Positions 1-8,059 of a DNA stretch of 64,000 nt are shown here, in pieces (position 1 is the first letter of the stretch; every line of letters begins with the position of its first letter). The notes beneath the pieces are model-generated. The model did not search any database and was not told the origin of the DNA. It saw only the letters and a program-made list of their open reading frames with translations. Origin of the DNA: Microbacterium hominis NBRC 15708. Its GTDB lineage: Bacteria; Actinomycetota; Actinomycetes; Actinomycetales; Microbacteriaceae. A program made the translations under genes and the position numbers. The stretch lies in assembly GCF_001592125.1 (NCBI RefSeq), contig NZ_BCWI01000014.1, positions 1 to 64,000 of the forward strand. Direction: 5' to 3'.

Positions 1-6
1 CCCTCC

Positions 7-35
7 ATAATAGAACAAAACTTCGAAAATCGCAA
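7..35 (-). promoter_or_regulatory. Promoter with embedded LexA-like SOS box, reading out of the window to the left
   Basis: Read on the minus strand there is a -35 TTGCGA, a 17-nt spacer and a -10 TATTAT. The spacer and -10 overlap TCGAAGTTTTGTTCTA (positions 11-26), which matches the actinobacterial LexA consensus TCGAAC-N4-GTTCGA at 10 of 12 defined positions. The arrangement is almost identical to the promoter of the DUF222/HNH gene near 51.5 kb. I infer a similar gene lies just outside the window on the left; that gene is not visible. Confidence 0.55.
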
Positions 36-74
36 GAGAACATTGCCCTCGGCCCGAGCCGTCCATCGGGCGGG

Positions 75-80
75 TAGCCT
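75..80 (+). promoter_or_regulatory. -10 box (TAGCCT) of a probably leaderless moaA transcript
   Basis: TAGCCT ends exactly 6 nt before the moaA ATG, which would put the transcription start at or next to the A of the start codon. No well-spaced Shine-Dalgarno sequence precedes the ATG. The same spacing recurs before many genes in the window. Confidence 0.45.
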
Positions 81-86
81 CGGAGC

Positions 87-1181
87 ATGGTCGCCGTCCC
101 GCTCACGCTGCGCGCAACGACGCACGCCGCGCGACAGGACGGCGCCGTTTCCGCGCCCCGGTCGACGTCGCCGGCAGCGCCCGGCGCCCCGCTCGTCGAC
201 CGCTTCGGCCGGGTGCACCGTGACCTGCGCATCTCGCTCACCGACCGCTGCTCGCTCCGCTGCACCTACTGCATGCCCGAGCAGGGCAACGAGTGGCTCG
301 CGCGCACCAGCATCCTCTCCACCGACGAGATCGTCCGCGTGGCCGCGGTGGCCGCGGCATCCGGGATCACGACGTTCCGCCTCACCGGTGGCGAGCCGCT
401 CCTGCGCGCCGACATCGTCGACGTCGTGCGGCGCCTTGCGGCGATCGAGGGTCCGAGCGGCCCCGTCGAGATCGCCCTGACGACCAACGGCATCCGGCTG
501 GGGGAGGTGCTGCCCGACCTCGTCGCGGCGGGACTGCAGCGGCTCAACATCTCGATCGACACGCTCGACCGCGAGCGGTTCCGCGAGCTCACCCGGCGGG
601 ACCGGCTGGACGAGGTGCGCGCGGGGATCGCCGCCGCCGCGGCCTCGGGTCTGCGGCCGCTCAAGCTCAACGCCGTCGCCATGCGCGGCGTGAACGAGGA
701 CGAGCTCGCCGACCTGGTCGCCTTCGCGCTCGACCACGGCGCCGAGATGCGCTTCATCGAGCAGATGCCCTTGGATGCCGGGCACACGTGGGACCGCTCG
801 CAGATGGTCACCCGCGACGAGATCCTCGCCGCTCTCGCCGCCCGGTGGACCCTCGATCCGATCCCCGGGCGGGGCGGAGCGCCCGCGGAGCGCTTCCTCC
901 TCGACGGCGGTCCCGCGACGGTCGGCGTCATCGCCTCGGTGACGGCCCCCTTCTGCGGCGCGTGCGACCGGCTGCGGCTGACCGCCGACGGGCAGCTGCG
1001 CAACTGCCTGTTCTCGAACGACGAGTACGACCTGCTGCCCGTGCTGCGCGCGGCCGGCTCCGACGACGCCGCGATCGACGCCGTGCTGCACGACTGCGTC
1101 GCGGGCAAGCTCCCCGGCCACGCGATCGACGATCCGTCGTTCCTGCAGCCGCATCGCGGGATGAACGCGATCGGCGGCTGA
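87..1181 (+). CDS. moaA: GTP 3',8-cyclase MoaA (molybdenum cofactor biosynthesis)
   Basis: Radical SAM enzyme that, with MoaC, converts GTP to cyclic pyranopterin monophosphate, the first step of molybdenum cofactor synthesis in the cytoplasm. The 364-residue protein has the radical SAM CX3CX2C motif at Cys55, Cys59 and Cys62 (TDRCSLRCTYC). The second, C-terminal 4Fe-4S motif appears as FCGACDRLRLTADG followed by a further cysteine in LRNCLF, and the chain ends in the conserved Gly-Gly tail (NAIGG). About 35 residues precede the conserved VDRFGR start of the family, so the N-terminus is a little long. ATG at 87 is the only good start and is 6 nt behind a TAGCCT box. It is followed by the convergent cydC gene. 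No other moa genes are in the window. Confidence 0.95.
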   Translation: MVAVPLTLRATTHAARQDGAVSAPRSTSPAAPGAPLVDRFGRVHRDLRISLTDRCSLRCTYCMPEQGNEWLARTSILSTDEIVRVAAVAAASGITTFRLTGGEPLLRADIVDVVRRLAAIEGPSGPVEIALTTNGIRLGEVLPDLVAAGLQRLNISIDTLDRERFRELTRRDRLDEVRAGIAAAAASGLRPLKLNAVAMRGVNEDELADLVAFALDHGAEMRFIEQMPLDAGHTWDRSQMVTRDEILAALAARWTLDPIPGRGGAPAERFLLDGGPATVGVIASVTAPFCGACDRLRLTADGQLRNCLFSNDEYDLLPVLRAAGSDDAAIDAVLHDCVAGKLPGHAIDDPSFLQPHRGMNAIGG

Positions 1182-1202
1182 GCCGCATCCGGCGCGCCCG
1201 GG

Positions 1203-2870
1203 TCAGGCCTCGATGCGACCTCCGGCGAGGCGCACCGTGCGGTCGACGAGTCCGGCCGGCACCTCGACGTGCGAGATCAGGACGACGGCCCGATCGGGAC
1301 CGACGGCCGACAGCAGGTCGGTGAGCAGCGCATCCGAGGCGTCGACGTCGACACCGGCGGTGGGCTCGTCGAGCACCAGCACGGGGAAGCCGTGCAGCAG
1401 CGCCCGCGCCAGGGCGATGCGCTGGGCCTGCCCTCCCGACACGAGCGCGCCGCGCTCCCCGACGCGCGCGTCCAGTCCGCCGCGCTCGTGCAGCCAGTCG
1501 CCCAGACCGACCCGCTCCAGCACGGCCTCCAGCTCGGCATCCGTCGCGGTGTCGTGGGCGAAGAGAAGATTCTGCCGGATGTCCTCGTCGAAGAGCATCG
1601 GCTGCTGTTCGCACAGTCCGACCGTCTCCCGTACGTCGTCGGGATCGAGATCGGCGACGTCGACGCCGCCGATCGTGTAGCGCCCGCGCACGGTGTCGAG
1701 GAAGCGGACCAGCACGTGCGCCACGGTCGTCTTGCCCGCGCCGCTGGAGCCCACCACGAGCACGCGCTCGCCCGGGGCGATCGACAGGTCGAGGTCGTGC
1801 AGCGCGTCCTCCTGCGCCGACGGCCAGCGCGCCGACACGCCGTGGAGCACGATGCCGTCGCCCAGATCGGGGCCCGTGCCGACCGCCGGGACGGTGGCGA
1901 TCGGGATGCCGGCCGGCACCGTGTCGGGCACCGCCTCGGCGATGCGTGCGGCCGCCGCGCGCACCTGACGCCAGGCGGATGCCGCGGCGGGAACGGCGGT
2001 GAAGACCTCGAACACGGCCATCGGCACGAGCACGACGACCGCGAAGGCGGGACCGGTGATCGTGCCGTCTCCGACGGCGCCCACCGTCGCGAGCACGGCG
2101 AGCAGCGACGCGGCACCGGCCAGCACCGACACGAGAGCCGTCGAGCCCGCCTGCGCGCCGGCGCGGCGGGTGACCGCGCGGCGCAGCTCCGCGTCGGCGG
2201 CGGCGATCCGTGCCGCGCTGCGCCCGGCCGCGCCGTACGCGGTCAGCACGTCGAGGCTCGCGAGATGGTCGAGGACGGCGTCGGCGAGCCGGGCCCGCAG
2301 CGGGGCGATCGACCGCTCGGCCCGCGAGCCGGCGAGCCATCCCCAGCCGACCGCGACGAGCGCCGCGACGACCAGGCAGGTCAAGAGGGTGAGCGCGGCC
2401 GGCCACCACACGAACGCGACGAGCACGACGGCGCCCAGGGCGACGGCCGCCGACGACACGAGTGGCAGCACCACCCGCAGCGGCAGGTTCTGCAGCTCGT
2501 CGACGTCGTCGACGAGCGCGCCCAGCACCGACCCGCGGCGGGTGCGGGTGAGGCCGTCCGGGGCCAGCGGGATCAGCCGTCGCACGAGATCGGTGCGCGT
2601 GACCGCGAGCTGGCGCAGGGCCGCATCGTGGCTCGCGAGCCGTTCGGTGTAGCGGAAGGCCGCGCGGCTGAGGGCGAACGCCCGCACGCCGACGACGGCG
2701 GCCGACAGGTACATCACGGGGGGCTGCTCGCTGGCGCGGACGATCAGCCACGCGCTGCAGGCGAGGAGTGCGACCGCGGAAGCCTCGGACAGGAAGCCGG
2801 CGGCCGCGCCCGGCCAGAACCGTCGCAGCGACGGCATCGCGCGCCGGAGGACGTCGGTCGTCGTGGTCAC
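1203..2870 (-). CDS. cydC: Thiol reductant ABC exporter subunit CydC
   Basis: Half of the heterodimeric CydDC ABC exporter, which moves cysteine and glutathione-type thiols out of the cytoplasm and is needed to assemble cytochrome bd. The 555-residue protein has an N-terminal six-helix transmembrane domain (residues about 15-300) and a C-terminal nucleotide-binding domain. Walker A GSSGAGKTT is near residue 373, the ABC signature VSGGQAQRIALARA near 478, Walker B VLVLDEPTAG near 500, and an H-loop ISHVEVP follows. The start is GTG and overlaps the cydD stop by 4 bases (GTGA), so translation is probably coupled. It is the last gene of cydABDC. The assignment to CydC rather than CydD follows gene order and overall resemblance. 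Confidence 0.93.
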   Translation of the reverse strand: MTTTTDVLRRAMPSLRRFWPGAAAGFLSEASAVALLACSAWLIVRASEQPPVMYLSAAVVGVRAFALSRAAFRYTERLASHDAALRQLAVTRTDLVRRLIPLAPDGLTRTRRGSVLGALVDDVDELQNLPLRVVLPLVSSAAVALGAVVLVAFVWWPAALTLLTCLVVAALVAVGWGWLAGSRAERSIAPLRARLADAVLDHLASLDVLTAYGAAGRSAARIAAADAELRRAVTRRAGAQAGSTALVSVLAGAASLLAVLATVGAVGDGTITGPAFAVVVLVPMAVFEVFTAVPAAASAWRQVRAAAARIAEAVPDTVPAGIPIATVPAVGTGPDLGDGIVLHGVSARWPSAQEDALHDLDLSIAPGERVLVVGSSGAGKTTVAHVLVRFLDTVRGRYTIGGVDVADLDPDDVRETVGLCEQQPMLFDEDIRQNLLFAHDTATDAELEAVLERVGLGDWLHERGGLDARVGERGALVSGGQAQRIALARALLHGFPVLVLDEPTAGVDVDASDALLTDLLSAVGPDRAVVLISHVEVPAGLVDRTVRLAGGRIEA

Positions 2871-4603
2871 CTCGTCACCTCCTCGGCGGAGACGGCGGGA
2901 ACGGCGGAGTCGGCGGGGGCGGCGGCGCGGGTGACCTCGGCGCCGGTGACGGCGACCACGCGGTCGGCGATCTCGCGTGCACTGCGGCGGTGGGAGATGA
3001 GCAGCACCGTCGCGCCGGCGTCGGCGAGCTCGCGGATGCCGCGCCAGAGGGCGGCCTCCGTCGCGGCATCCAGGGCCGAACTGGGCTCGTCGAGGGCCAG
3101 CACCGACGCGTGGCCGCGCAGGTGCCGGTACACGGCGCGTGCGACGGCGACCCGCTGGGCCTGTCCTCCGGACAGACCCGCGCCCTGGACTCCGAGATCG
3201 AGGTCCGGGTCGAGCTCGTGCGCCTGCGCGATCCGCAGGGAGCGGACGACGAGGGCACGCCGGGCGGCCGCATCGGCATCCTCGTCACCGAGCGCGACGT
3301 TCGCGGCGATCGTGCCGGCGACGAGTCCGGGACGCTGCCCCGCCCACGCGAGCCAGGTCGCCGACGGCAGCGCGCTCACCGGCATCCCGTCGAGCTCGGC
3401 CGTGCCGTCGAACCCGGCGGCGCCGAGCAGCGCCGCGAACACGCTCGACTTTCCCGCGCCGCTCGGCCCTTCCAGAAGCGTGATCGTTCCCGGCGCGGCG
3501 TCGAAGTCGACCGGTGCCAGCGTCGATTCCCCGCGGCGCACGCGGAGCTCGCGGACCACGAGGTGCCCCCGCGGCCCGGGAGGGAGCGCGGGCGCCGCGG
3601 CGCGCGCGGCCTCTCCGCCGGATGCCGCCGACGCGCGGGCCTCGTCGAGCACCGCGAACACGTCCTCCGTCGCGGCCACGCCCTCGGCGGCGGCGTGGAA
3701 CTGCACGCCGACCTGGCGCAGCGGCAGGTAGGCCTCGGGGGCGAGCAGCAGCACGAACAGGCCGACGGCGAGCGTGATCGTCCCGTCGATGAGGCGGAAG
3801 CCGATGGACACGGCGACGATCGCCACCGAGATCGAGGCCAAGAGCTCGAGCGCGAAGCCGGACAGGAACGACACGCGCAGCACGCGCATCGTCTCGGTGC
3901 GGTAGGTGTCGGTGACCTTCTCGATCGAGCCGGCCGCGCGGTGCTGGCGCCCGAACACCGTGAGGGTCGACAGCCCCTGGACGGTGTCGGCGAAGCGTGC
4001 GGCGAGCCGCCCGAGCGTGCGCCACTGCCGCTGCTGGACGGTGCGCGTCGCGAGCCCGATGAGCACCATGAACAGGGGGATGAGGGGGAGGGTCAGCAGG
4101 ACGGTCAGCCCCGAGATCCAGTCCTGCCACCACATGACGGCCAGCAGGACGGGCGTCGCGATGGCCGTGAGGACGAGCTGCGGCAGGTAGCGCCCGAAGT
4201 AGGCGTCGAGCGCCTCCAGCCCCCGTCCCGCGGTCACGGCCAGGCGGGCCGTGTTGCGTCCCGCGAGCCAGCCCGGGCCGAGGATGCCGACGGCATCCAC
4301 CAGCTGCGCCCGCAGCTGGGCCTGCACGCGCGCGGCGGCCCGCGCGGACAGCACCTCGCGCGCCCACAGCAGCAGTGCCCGCACCACCACGACACCGCCG
4401 AGGGCCAGGAGCGTCGCGGTGAGCTCGGCCCACGGCATCCCCTCGATCGCGCGGGTGATCGCGTGGGTGAGCAGCCAGGCGAACGCGACGACGACGGCCG
4501 TCTGCGCCGCTCCGATCAGGGCGATCGCGACGAAGAACGCGCGGGATGCCGACGCATACCGCAGCAGGCGCGGGTCGACGGGTCGCACGCGTGTGTCTGC
4601 CAT
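2867..4603 (-). CDS. cydD: Thiol reductant ABC exporter subunit CydD
   Basis: Partner of CydC in the inner-membrane thiol exporter required for cytochrome bd maturation. The membrane domain covers roughly residues 15-310, and the ATPase domain has Walker A EGPSGAGKSS near residue 383, signature LSGGQAQRVAVARAV near 479, Walker B VLALDEPSSALD near 506 and ISHRRS. I chose the ATG at 4603 (MADTRVRPVDPRLLRYA) because family members start close to the VRPVDPRLLRY segment. An ATG at 4621 would add six residues and cannot be excluded, since a GGGGGA lies a few bases upstream of it. It is separated from cydB by about 120 bases that contain a strong inverted repeat. Confidence 0.92.
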   Translation of the reverse strand: MADTRVRPVDPRLLRYASASRAFFVAIALIGAAQTAVVVAFAWLLTHAITRAIEGMPWAELTATLLALGGVVVVRALLLWAREVLSARAAARVQAQLRAQLVDAVGILGPGWLAGRNTARLAVTAGRGLEALDAYFGRYLPQLVLTAIATPVLLAVMWWQDWISGLTVLLTLPLIPLFMVLIGLATRTVQQRQWRTLGRLAARFADTVQGLSTLTVFGRQHRAAGSIEKVTDTYRTETMRVLRVSFLSGFALELLASISVAIVAVSIGFRLIDGTITLAVGLFVLLLAPEAYLPLRQVGVQFHAAAEGVAATEDVFAVLDEARASAASGGEAARAAAPALPPGPRGHLVVRELRVRRGESTLAPVDFDAAPGTITLLEGPSGAGKSSVFAALLGAAGFDGTAELDGMPVSALPSATWLAWAGQRPGLVAGTIAANVALGDEDADAAARRALVVRSLRIAQAHELDPDLDLGVQGAGLSGGQAQRVAVARAVYRHLRGHASVLALDEPSSALDAATEAALWRGIRELADAGATVLLISHRRSAREIADRVVAVTGAEVTRAAAPADSAVPAVSAEEVTR

Positions 4604-4651
4604 CCTTCGATCCTGCCTCATCCTTCATCCCCCGCGAGCCGCCATCACACG

Positions 4652-4714
4652 GCCGAGCCGCCACGTTCCGGCCGGCCGAAGCATGTCGGCTCGAACAGAA
4701 CGTGGCGGCTCGGC
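4652..4714 (-). repeat. 17-bp perfect inverted repeat between cydB and cydD
   Basis: The arm GCCGAGCCGCCACGTTC (4652-4668) is matched exactly by its reverse complement at 4698-4714, with a 29-nt loop. It begins 8 bases past the cydB stop codon. In RNA it would form a very stable hairpin without a U tract. It may lower read-through from cydAB into cydDC or protect the cydAB 3' end, or it may be a copy of an interspersed palindrome. Confidence 0.6.
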
Positions 4715-4722
4715 GGTGAGTG

Positions 4723-5757
4723 TCAGTGCGCTTCGGCCAGCTCGGCCTTCTCGATCGTCGAGCGGGTGATGCGCTTGCGGAACACCCAGTAGGTCCACGC
4801 CTGGTAGGCGAGCACCAGCGGCAGGAAGATCAGCGCGGCCCACGACATGATCTGCAGCGTCATGGTCGTGCTGGAGGCGTTGGAGATCGTCAGGCTGAAC
4901 GCGTCGTCGGTCGTCGACGGCATCACGTACGGGAACAGGGCCAGCCACAGCGTGAGCACCGCGAAGACGATCGTCACGGCGCCGGCGGCGAAGGCCTTGC
5001 CGTCGCGGTCGGCGATATTGAGCCACACCGACAGCAGCAGCGCGACCGCGGCGATGACGCCGCACGCGATGACGGCCCACAGCAGCGGCGCCTCGCGGCC
5101 CGCGGCGATGAAGATCGTCCAGACGACCGTGCCCGCGGCGAAGATCACGGTGGGGATCGCGAGCTTCTTGCCGAGCGCCTGCGCGTCGTGGTGCACCTGC
5201 CCGTCGGTCTTCAGGCCGACGAAGTACACGCCGTGCAGGAAGAACAGCAGCAGCGTCGTCACGCCCACCCACAGCCCGTACGGGTTGAGGAGCGTGAACA
5301 GCGAACCGGTGAAGTTCTTGTCGGCGTCGATCGGCACACCCTGCACGATGTTCGCGACCGCGACGCCCCACAGCAGGGCGGGCACGGCCGAGCCGACCAC
5401 GATCATCGCGTCGAAGCGGCGCTTCCACCGCAGGTCGTCGCGCTGGTGGCGGTACTCGAACGAGACGCCGCGCGCGATGAGCGCCAGCAGGATCAGCAGC
5501 AGCGGCAGGTAGAACCCGCTGAACAGCGTCGCGTACCACTCCGGGAACGCCGCGAACAGGCAGGCGCCGGCGACGATGACCCAGGTCTCGTTGAGGTCCC
5601 ACACGGGGCCGATCGTGTTGATCACCTGGCGGCGCGACACCTCGTCCTTGCCGAGGAAGGGCAGCGACATGCCGACACCGAAGTCGAAGCCGTCGAGCAC
5701 GAAGTAGCCGACGAACAGCACTCCGACGATGAAGAACCAGAGATAGGCGAGGTCCAT
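4723..5757 (-). CDS. cydB: Cytochrome bd ubiquinol oxidase subunit II (CydB)
   Basis: Integral membrane subunit of the high-affinity terminal oxidase cytochrome bd, which pairs with CydA to reduce oxygen to water using quinol. The protein is 344 residues with eight or so hydrophobic helices, starting MDLAYLWFFIVGVLFVGYFVLDGFDFGVGM, the typical CydB N-terminus with the conserved GFDFGVG segment. WDLNETWVI (around residues 52-60) is another family block. It starts 8 bases after the cydA stop, so the two are co-transcribed and probably translated together. Confidence 0.96.
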   Translation of the reverse strand: MDLAYLWFFIVGVLFVGYFVLDGFDFGVGMSLPFLGKDEVSRRQVINTIGPVWDLNETWVIVAGACLFAAFPEWYATLFSGFYLPLLLILLALIARGVSFEYRHQRDDLRWKRRFDAMIVVGSAVPALLWGVAVANIVQGVPIDADKNFTGSLFTLLNPYGLWVGVTTLLLFFLHGVYFVGLKTDGQVHHDAQALGKKLAIPTVIFAAGTVVWTIFIAAGREAPLLWAVIACGVIAAVALLLSVWLNIADRDGKAFAAGAVTIVFAVLTLWLALFPYVMPSTTDDAFSLTISNASSTTMTLQIMSWAALIFLPLVLAYQAWTYWVFRKRITRSTIEKAELAEAH

Positions 5758-5765
5758 GTCAGCTC

Positions 5766-7211
5766 CTAGTAGACCGTGGACGGGGTCTGATCGACCGGGA
5801 CGTCGGACGGATCGGGGTCACCGGGCTCGGGCAGCGGCTGCGGGCCCTCCTTGACCGTCTTGAAGATGAGGCCGAACTCGACCACCGCGAGGATCGCGTA
5901 GATCGCGGTGAAGGCGATGAGCGAGATCAGCACGGTCCAGCCGGGCACGTTGGGCGAGACGCCGTCCTCGGTGAGCATGAGGCCGAAGACGATCCAGGGC
6001 TGGCGTCCCATCTCCGTGAAGATCCAGCCGACGAGGATGCCGAGCAGGGCCAGCGGCGCCTGCCAGATGGCCAGCTTCCACATCCAGCCGGCGACGGGGC
6101 GCTTCGCCTTCTTGCGCGTCACCCACAGGCCGGCGACGGCGATCGCCGTGGCGAGCAGGCCGAAGCCCATCATCCAGCGGAAGGCCCAGTAGGTGACCCA
6201 CAGGACGGGGGCGAAGTTGCCGTCGACCTGATCCGCGAACTGCGGGAACAGCTGCGTGGTGTAGAGCTGGTTGAGGTCGTTGATGCCCTCGACGCAGCCG
6301 TTGAAGTCGTGGGTCGAGAGGAAGGCGAGCACGTAGGGGACGCGCAGCGACCACACCTCGCCGGTGCCGTCGGGCGTGCCGATCGAGAAGATCGAGAACG
6401 AGGCGTCCGCGCCGCACGCGGTGTTGAACATCGCCTCCGCAGCTGCCATCTTCATGGGCTGGGTCTGCACCATCACCAGCCCCAGCTGGTCGCCCGAGAG
6501 GAACACGGCCACGAAGCCGGCGATCATCGCCCAGAGCCCGAACTTCAGCGCCGGGCGCAGCATCTCGACGTTCTGCTTGCGGGCGAGGTGCCACGCGGAT
6601 GCCGCGATCACGACGCCGGCGGAGAACATGATGGCCGACGAGATCGTGTGGGGGAACTGCGTCAGGGCGACCGGGTTGGTCAGCACCTGCCAGAAGTCGG
6701 CCATCTCGGCGCGGTGGCCCGCGGCCGACATCTGGTAGCCCTTGGGGTTCTGCATGAACGCGTTGGCCGCGAGGATGAAGTAGGCCGACAGCCAGGTGCC
6801 GACGACCGTCATCCAGATGGTGAGCAGGTGGATGCGGCGGGGCAGCTTGTTCCACCCGAAGATCCACAGACCGATGAACGTGGCCTCGAAGAAGAAGGCC
6901 ATCAGACCCTCGAAGGCGAGCGGGGCGCCGAAGACGTCACCGACGAAGCGGGAGTAGCTCGACCAGTTCATGCCGAACTGGAACTCCTGCACGATGCCGG
7001 TGACGATGCCCATCGCGAAGTTGATCAGGAAGATCTTCCCGAAGAAGCGCGTGAGGTGCAGCCACTTCACGTCTCCCGTGCGGTGCCAGACCGTCTGGAA
7101 GATGGCGACGAACAGCGACATGCCGAGCGTGAGCGGCACGAAGATGAAGTGGTACAGGGTCGTGAGACCGAACTGCCATCGTGCGAGCAGCAGCGGATCC
7201 AGGAAGTCCAT
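5766..7211 (-). CDS. cydA: Cytochrome bd ubiquinol oxidase subunit I (CydA)
   Basis: Catalytic subunit of cytochrome bd, carrying hemes b558, b595 and d and the quinol-oxidising loop, in the cytoplasmic membrane. The 481-residue protein has the conserved N-terminus with His21 in LYHFIFVPLTLG (equivalent to E. coli His19), the block FGMNWSSYSRFVGD, and the GRQPW motif near residue 404, which marks the quinol-site region. ATG at 7211 is preferred because GGAAGG lies 6 nt upstream. The in-frame ATG at 7217 directly abuts that Shine-Dalgarno. About 100 bases separate it from the upstream regulator on the same strand. That gap holds short inverted repeats (AGTCT/AGACT near 7231-7246 and CCCAGC/GCTGGG near 7268-7288) that could be operator or attenuator sites. 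Confidence 0.96.
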   Translation of the reverse strand: MDFLDPLLLARWQFGLTTLYHFIFVPLTLGMSLFVAIFQTVWHRTGDVKWLHLTRFFGKIFLINFAMGIVTGIVQEFQFGMNWSSYSRFVGDVFGAPLAFEGLMAFFFEATFIGLWIFGWNKLPRRIHLLTIWMTVVGTWLSAYFILAANAFMQNPKGYQMSAAGHRAEMADFWQVLTNPVALTQFPHTISSAIMFSAGVVIAASAWHLARKQNVEMLRPALKFGLWAMIAGFVAVFLSGDQLGLVMVQTQPMKMAAAEAMFNTACGADASFSIFSIGTPDGTGEVWSLRVPYVLAFLSTHDFNGCVEGINDLNQLYTTQLFPQFADQVDGNFAPVLWVTYWAFRWMMGFGLLATAIAVAGLWVTRKKAKRPVAGWMWKLAIWQAPLALLGILVGWIFTEMGRQPWIVFGLMLTEDGVSPNVPGWTVLISLIAFTAIYAILAVVEFGLIFKTVKEGPQPLPEPGDPDPSDVPVDQTPSTVY

Positions 7212-7311
7212 CGTCATCCTTCCGAGGGTGGGAGTCTTCTTCGAGACTGAAGCTACACAGGGTTTTCCCAGCCTTGGAGGCGCTGGGCCGTGAAAAAGAA
7301 AAGGGTTCTGA

Positions 7312-7935
7312 TCAGGCCGTGGCCGGGGCGAACATCAGCTGGACGACGCACTCGCGCGGGTCGCAGGAGGGGCGCATCTCGTCCACCGCGAGCGGTCCGC
7401 CGGCGGCGGCGAGCACGCTCTGCATGAGGCCCAGGTGCACCTGGCAGAGCATCTCGCGGTGCTCCGCCTGAGACGAGGCGTGCGCGCACGGCGTCAGGTC
7501 GACCGTCAGCTCCCGCTCGTCGACGAGCGGGTCGAAGCCGGCGTCGATGAGGTCCTCGACCAGGGCGTCGACCTGGTGCAGCGCGTCGGTGTCGAGCTCG
7601 GGCGCCGCGCCGGGGAGCACCCGCCGCATGAGGTCGCCGCGTTCGGCGGCGGCGCGCACCTTGCGCCGCTGGATCGGGCTCGAGGCGCGCACGCCGTCGG
7701 CCACGCTGTAGAGCACGCGCGGACGCCCTCGGGTCGTGCGGTGCTCCGCTGCCGAGACGACGTATCCCTCGTCGATCAGGCGCTGCAGATGCTCGCGCAC
7801 GGTGTTCGGATGCAGCCCCGTCGCATCGACGATCTCGGTGATCGTGCGACGCGGCTGCTCCTGCACGAGGTGCAGGATCTCGACACGTGAATAGCTGGAA
7901 ATGGCGCTGTACCCAACCGGGCGACCTGTGGTCAT
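7312..7935 (-). CDS. Winged-helix regulator with cysteine-rich C-terminal domain, upstream of cydABDC
   Basis: A 207-residue ArsR/MarR-like winged-helix protein. The N-terminal helix-turn-helix is around residues 15-75 (SRVEILHLVQ, TITEIVDATGLHPNTVREHLQRL, then a wing with TTRGRPRVLY). The C-terminal part carries Cys150, Cys164, Cys191 and Cys196 plus nearby histidines in PCAHA, LCQVH and SCDPREC, reminiscent of SufR-type regulators that bind an iron-sulfur cluster. It sits immediately before cydA on the same strand, so it may control cytochrome bd expression in response to oxygen or redox state; that is inference from position and cysteines. No good Shine-Dalgarno precedes the ATG. AATAAT lies 7 nt upstream, so the mRNA may be leaderless. 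Confidence 0.75.
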   Translation of the reverse strand: MTTGRPVGYSAISSYSRVEILHLVQEQPRRTITEIVDATGLHPNTVREHLQRLIDEGYVVSAAEHRTTRGRPRVLYSVADGVRASSPIQRRKVRAAAERGDLMRRVLPGAAPELDTDALHQVDALVEDLIDAGFDPLVDERELTVDLTPCAHASSQAEHREMLCQVHLGLMQSVLAAAGGPLAVDEMRPSCDPRECVVQLMFAPATA

Positions 7936-8047
7936 ACCTCACATTATTCACGGTGACGCCCCCCACCGCCACCCCCGAAATCCGGCGCTTTCTTCCGGTC
8001 CCGCGGAAGCTCCGCATCCGCTCAGCGCGACCTCAGGTCTGCGCCCC

Positions 8048-8053
8048 TAGAGT
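8048..8053 (+). promoter_or_regulatory. -10 box (TAGAGT) for the alpha/beta hydrolase gene
   Basis: TAGAGT ends 6 nt before the ATG at 8060, the leaderless spacing seen repeatedly in this window. Confidence 0.35.
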
Positions 8054-8059
8054 CGGAGC

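Noticed and set aside
24..86. Possible riboswitch or Moco motif upstream of moaA
   Set aside because: The stretch has a GC-rich imperfect hairpin but none of the conserved elements of the Moco riboswitch, and TAGCCT 6 nt before the ATG fits a leaderless start better.
928..2751. Long Arg/Pro-rich open frames on either strand through cydC and cydD
   Set aside because: Composition is typical of out-of-frame GC-rich shadows (R, P, A, G heavy), and the true frames carry complete ABC-transporter motifs.
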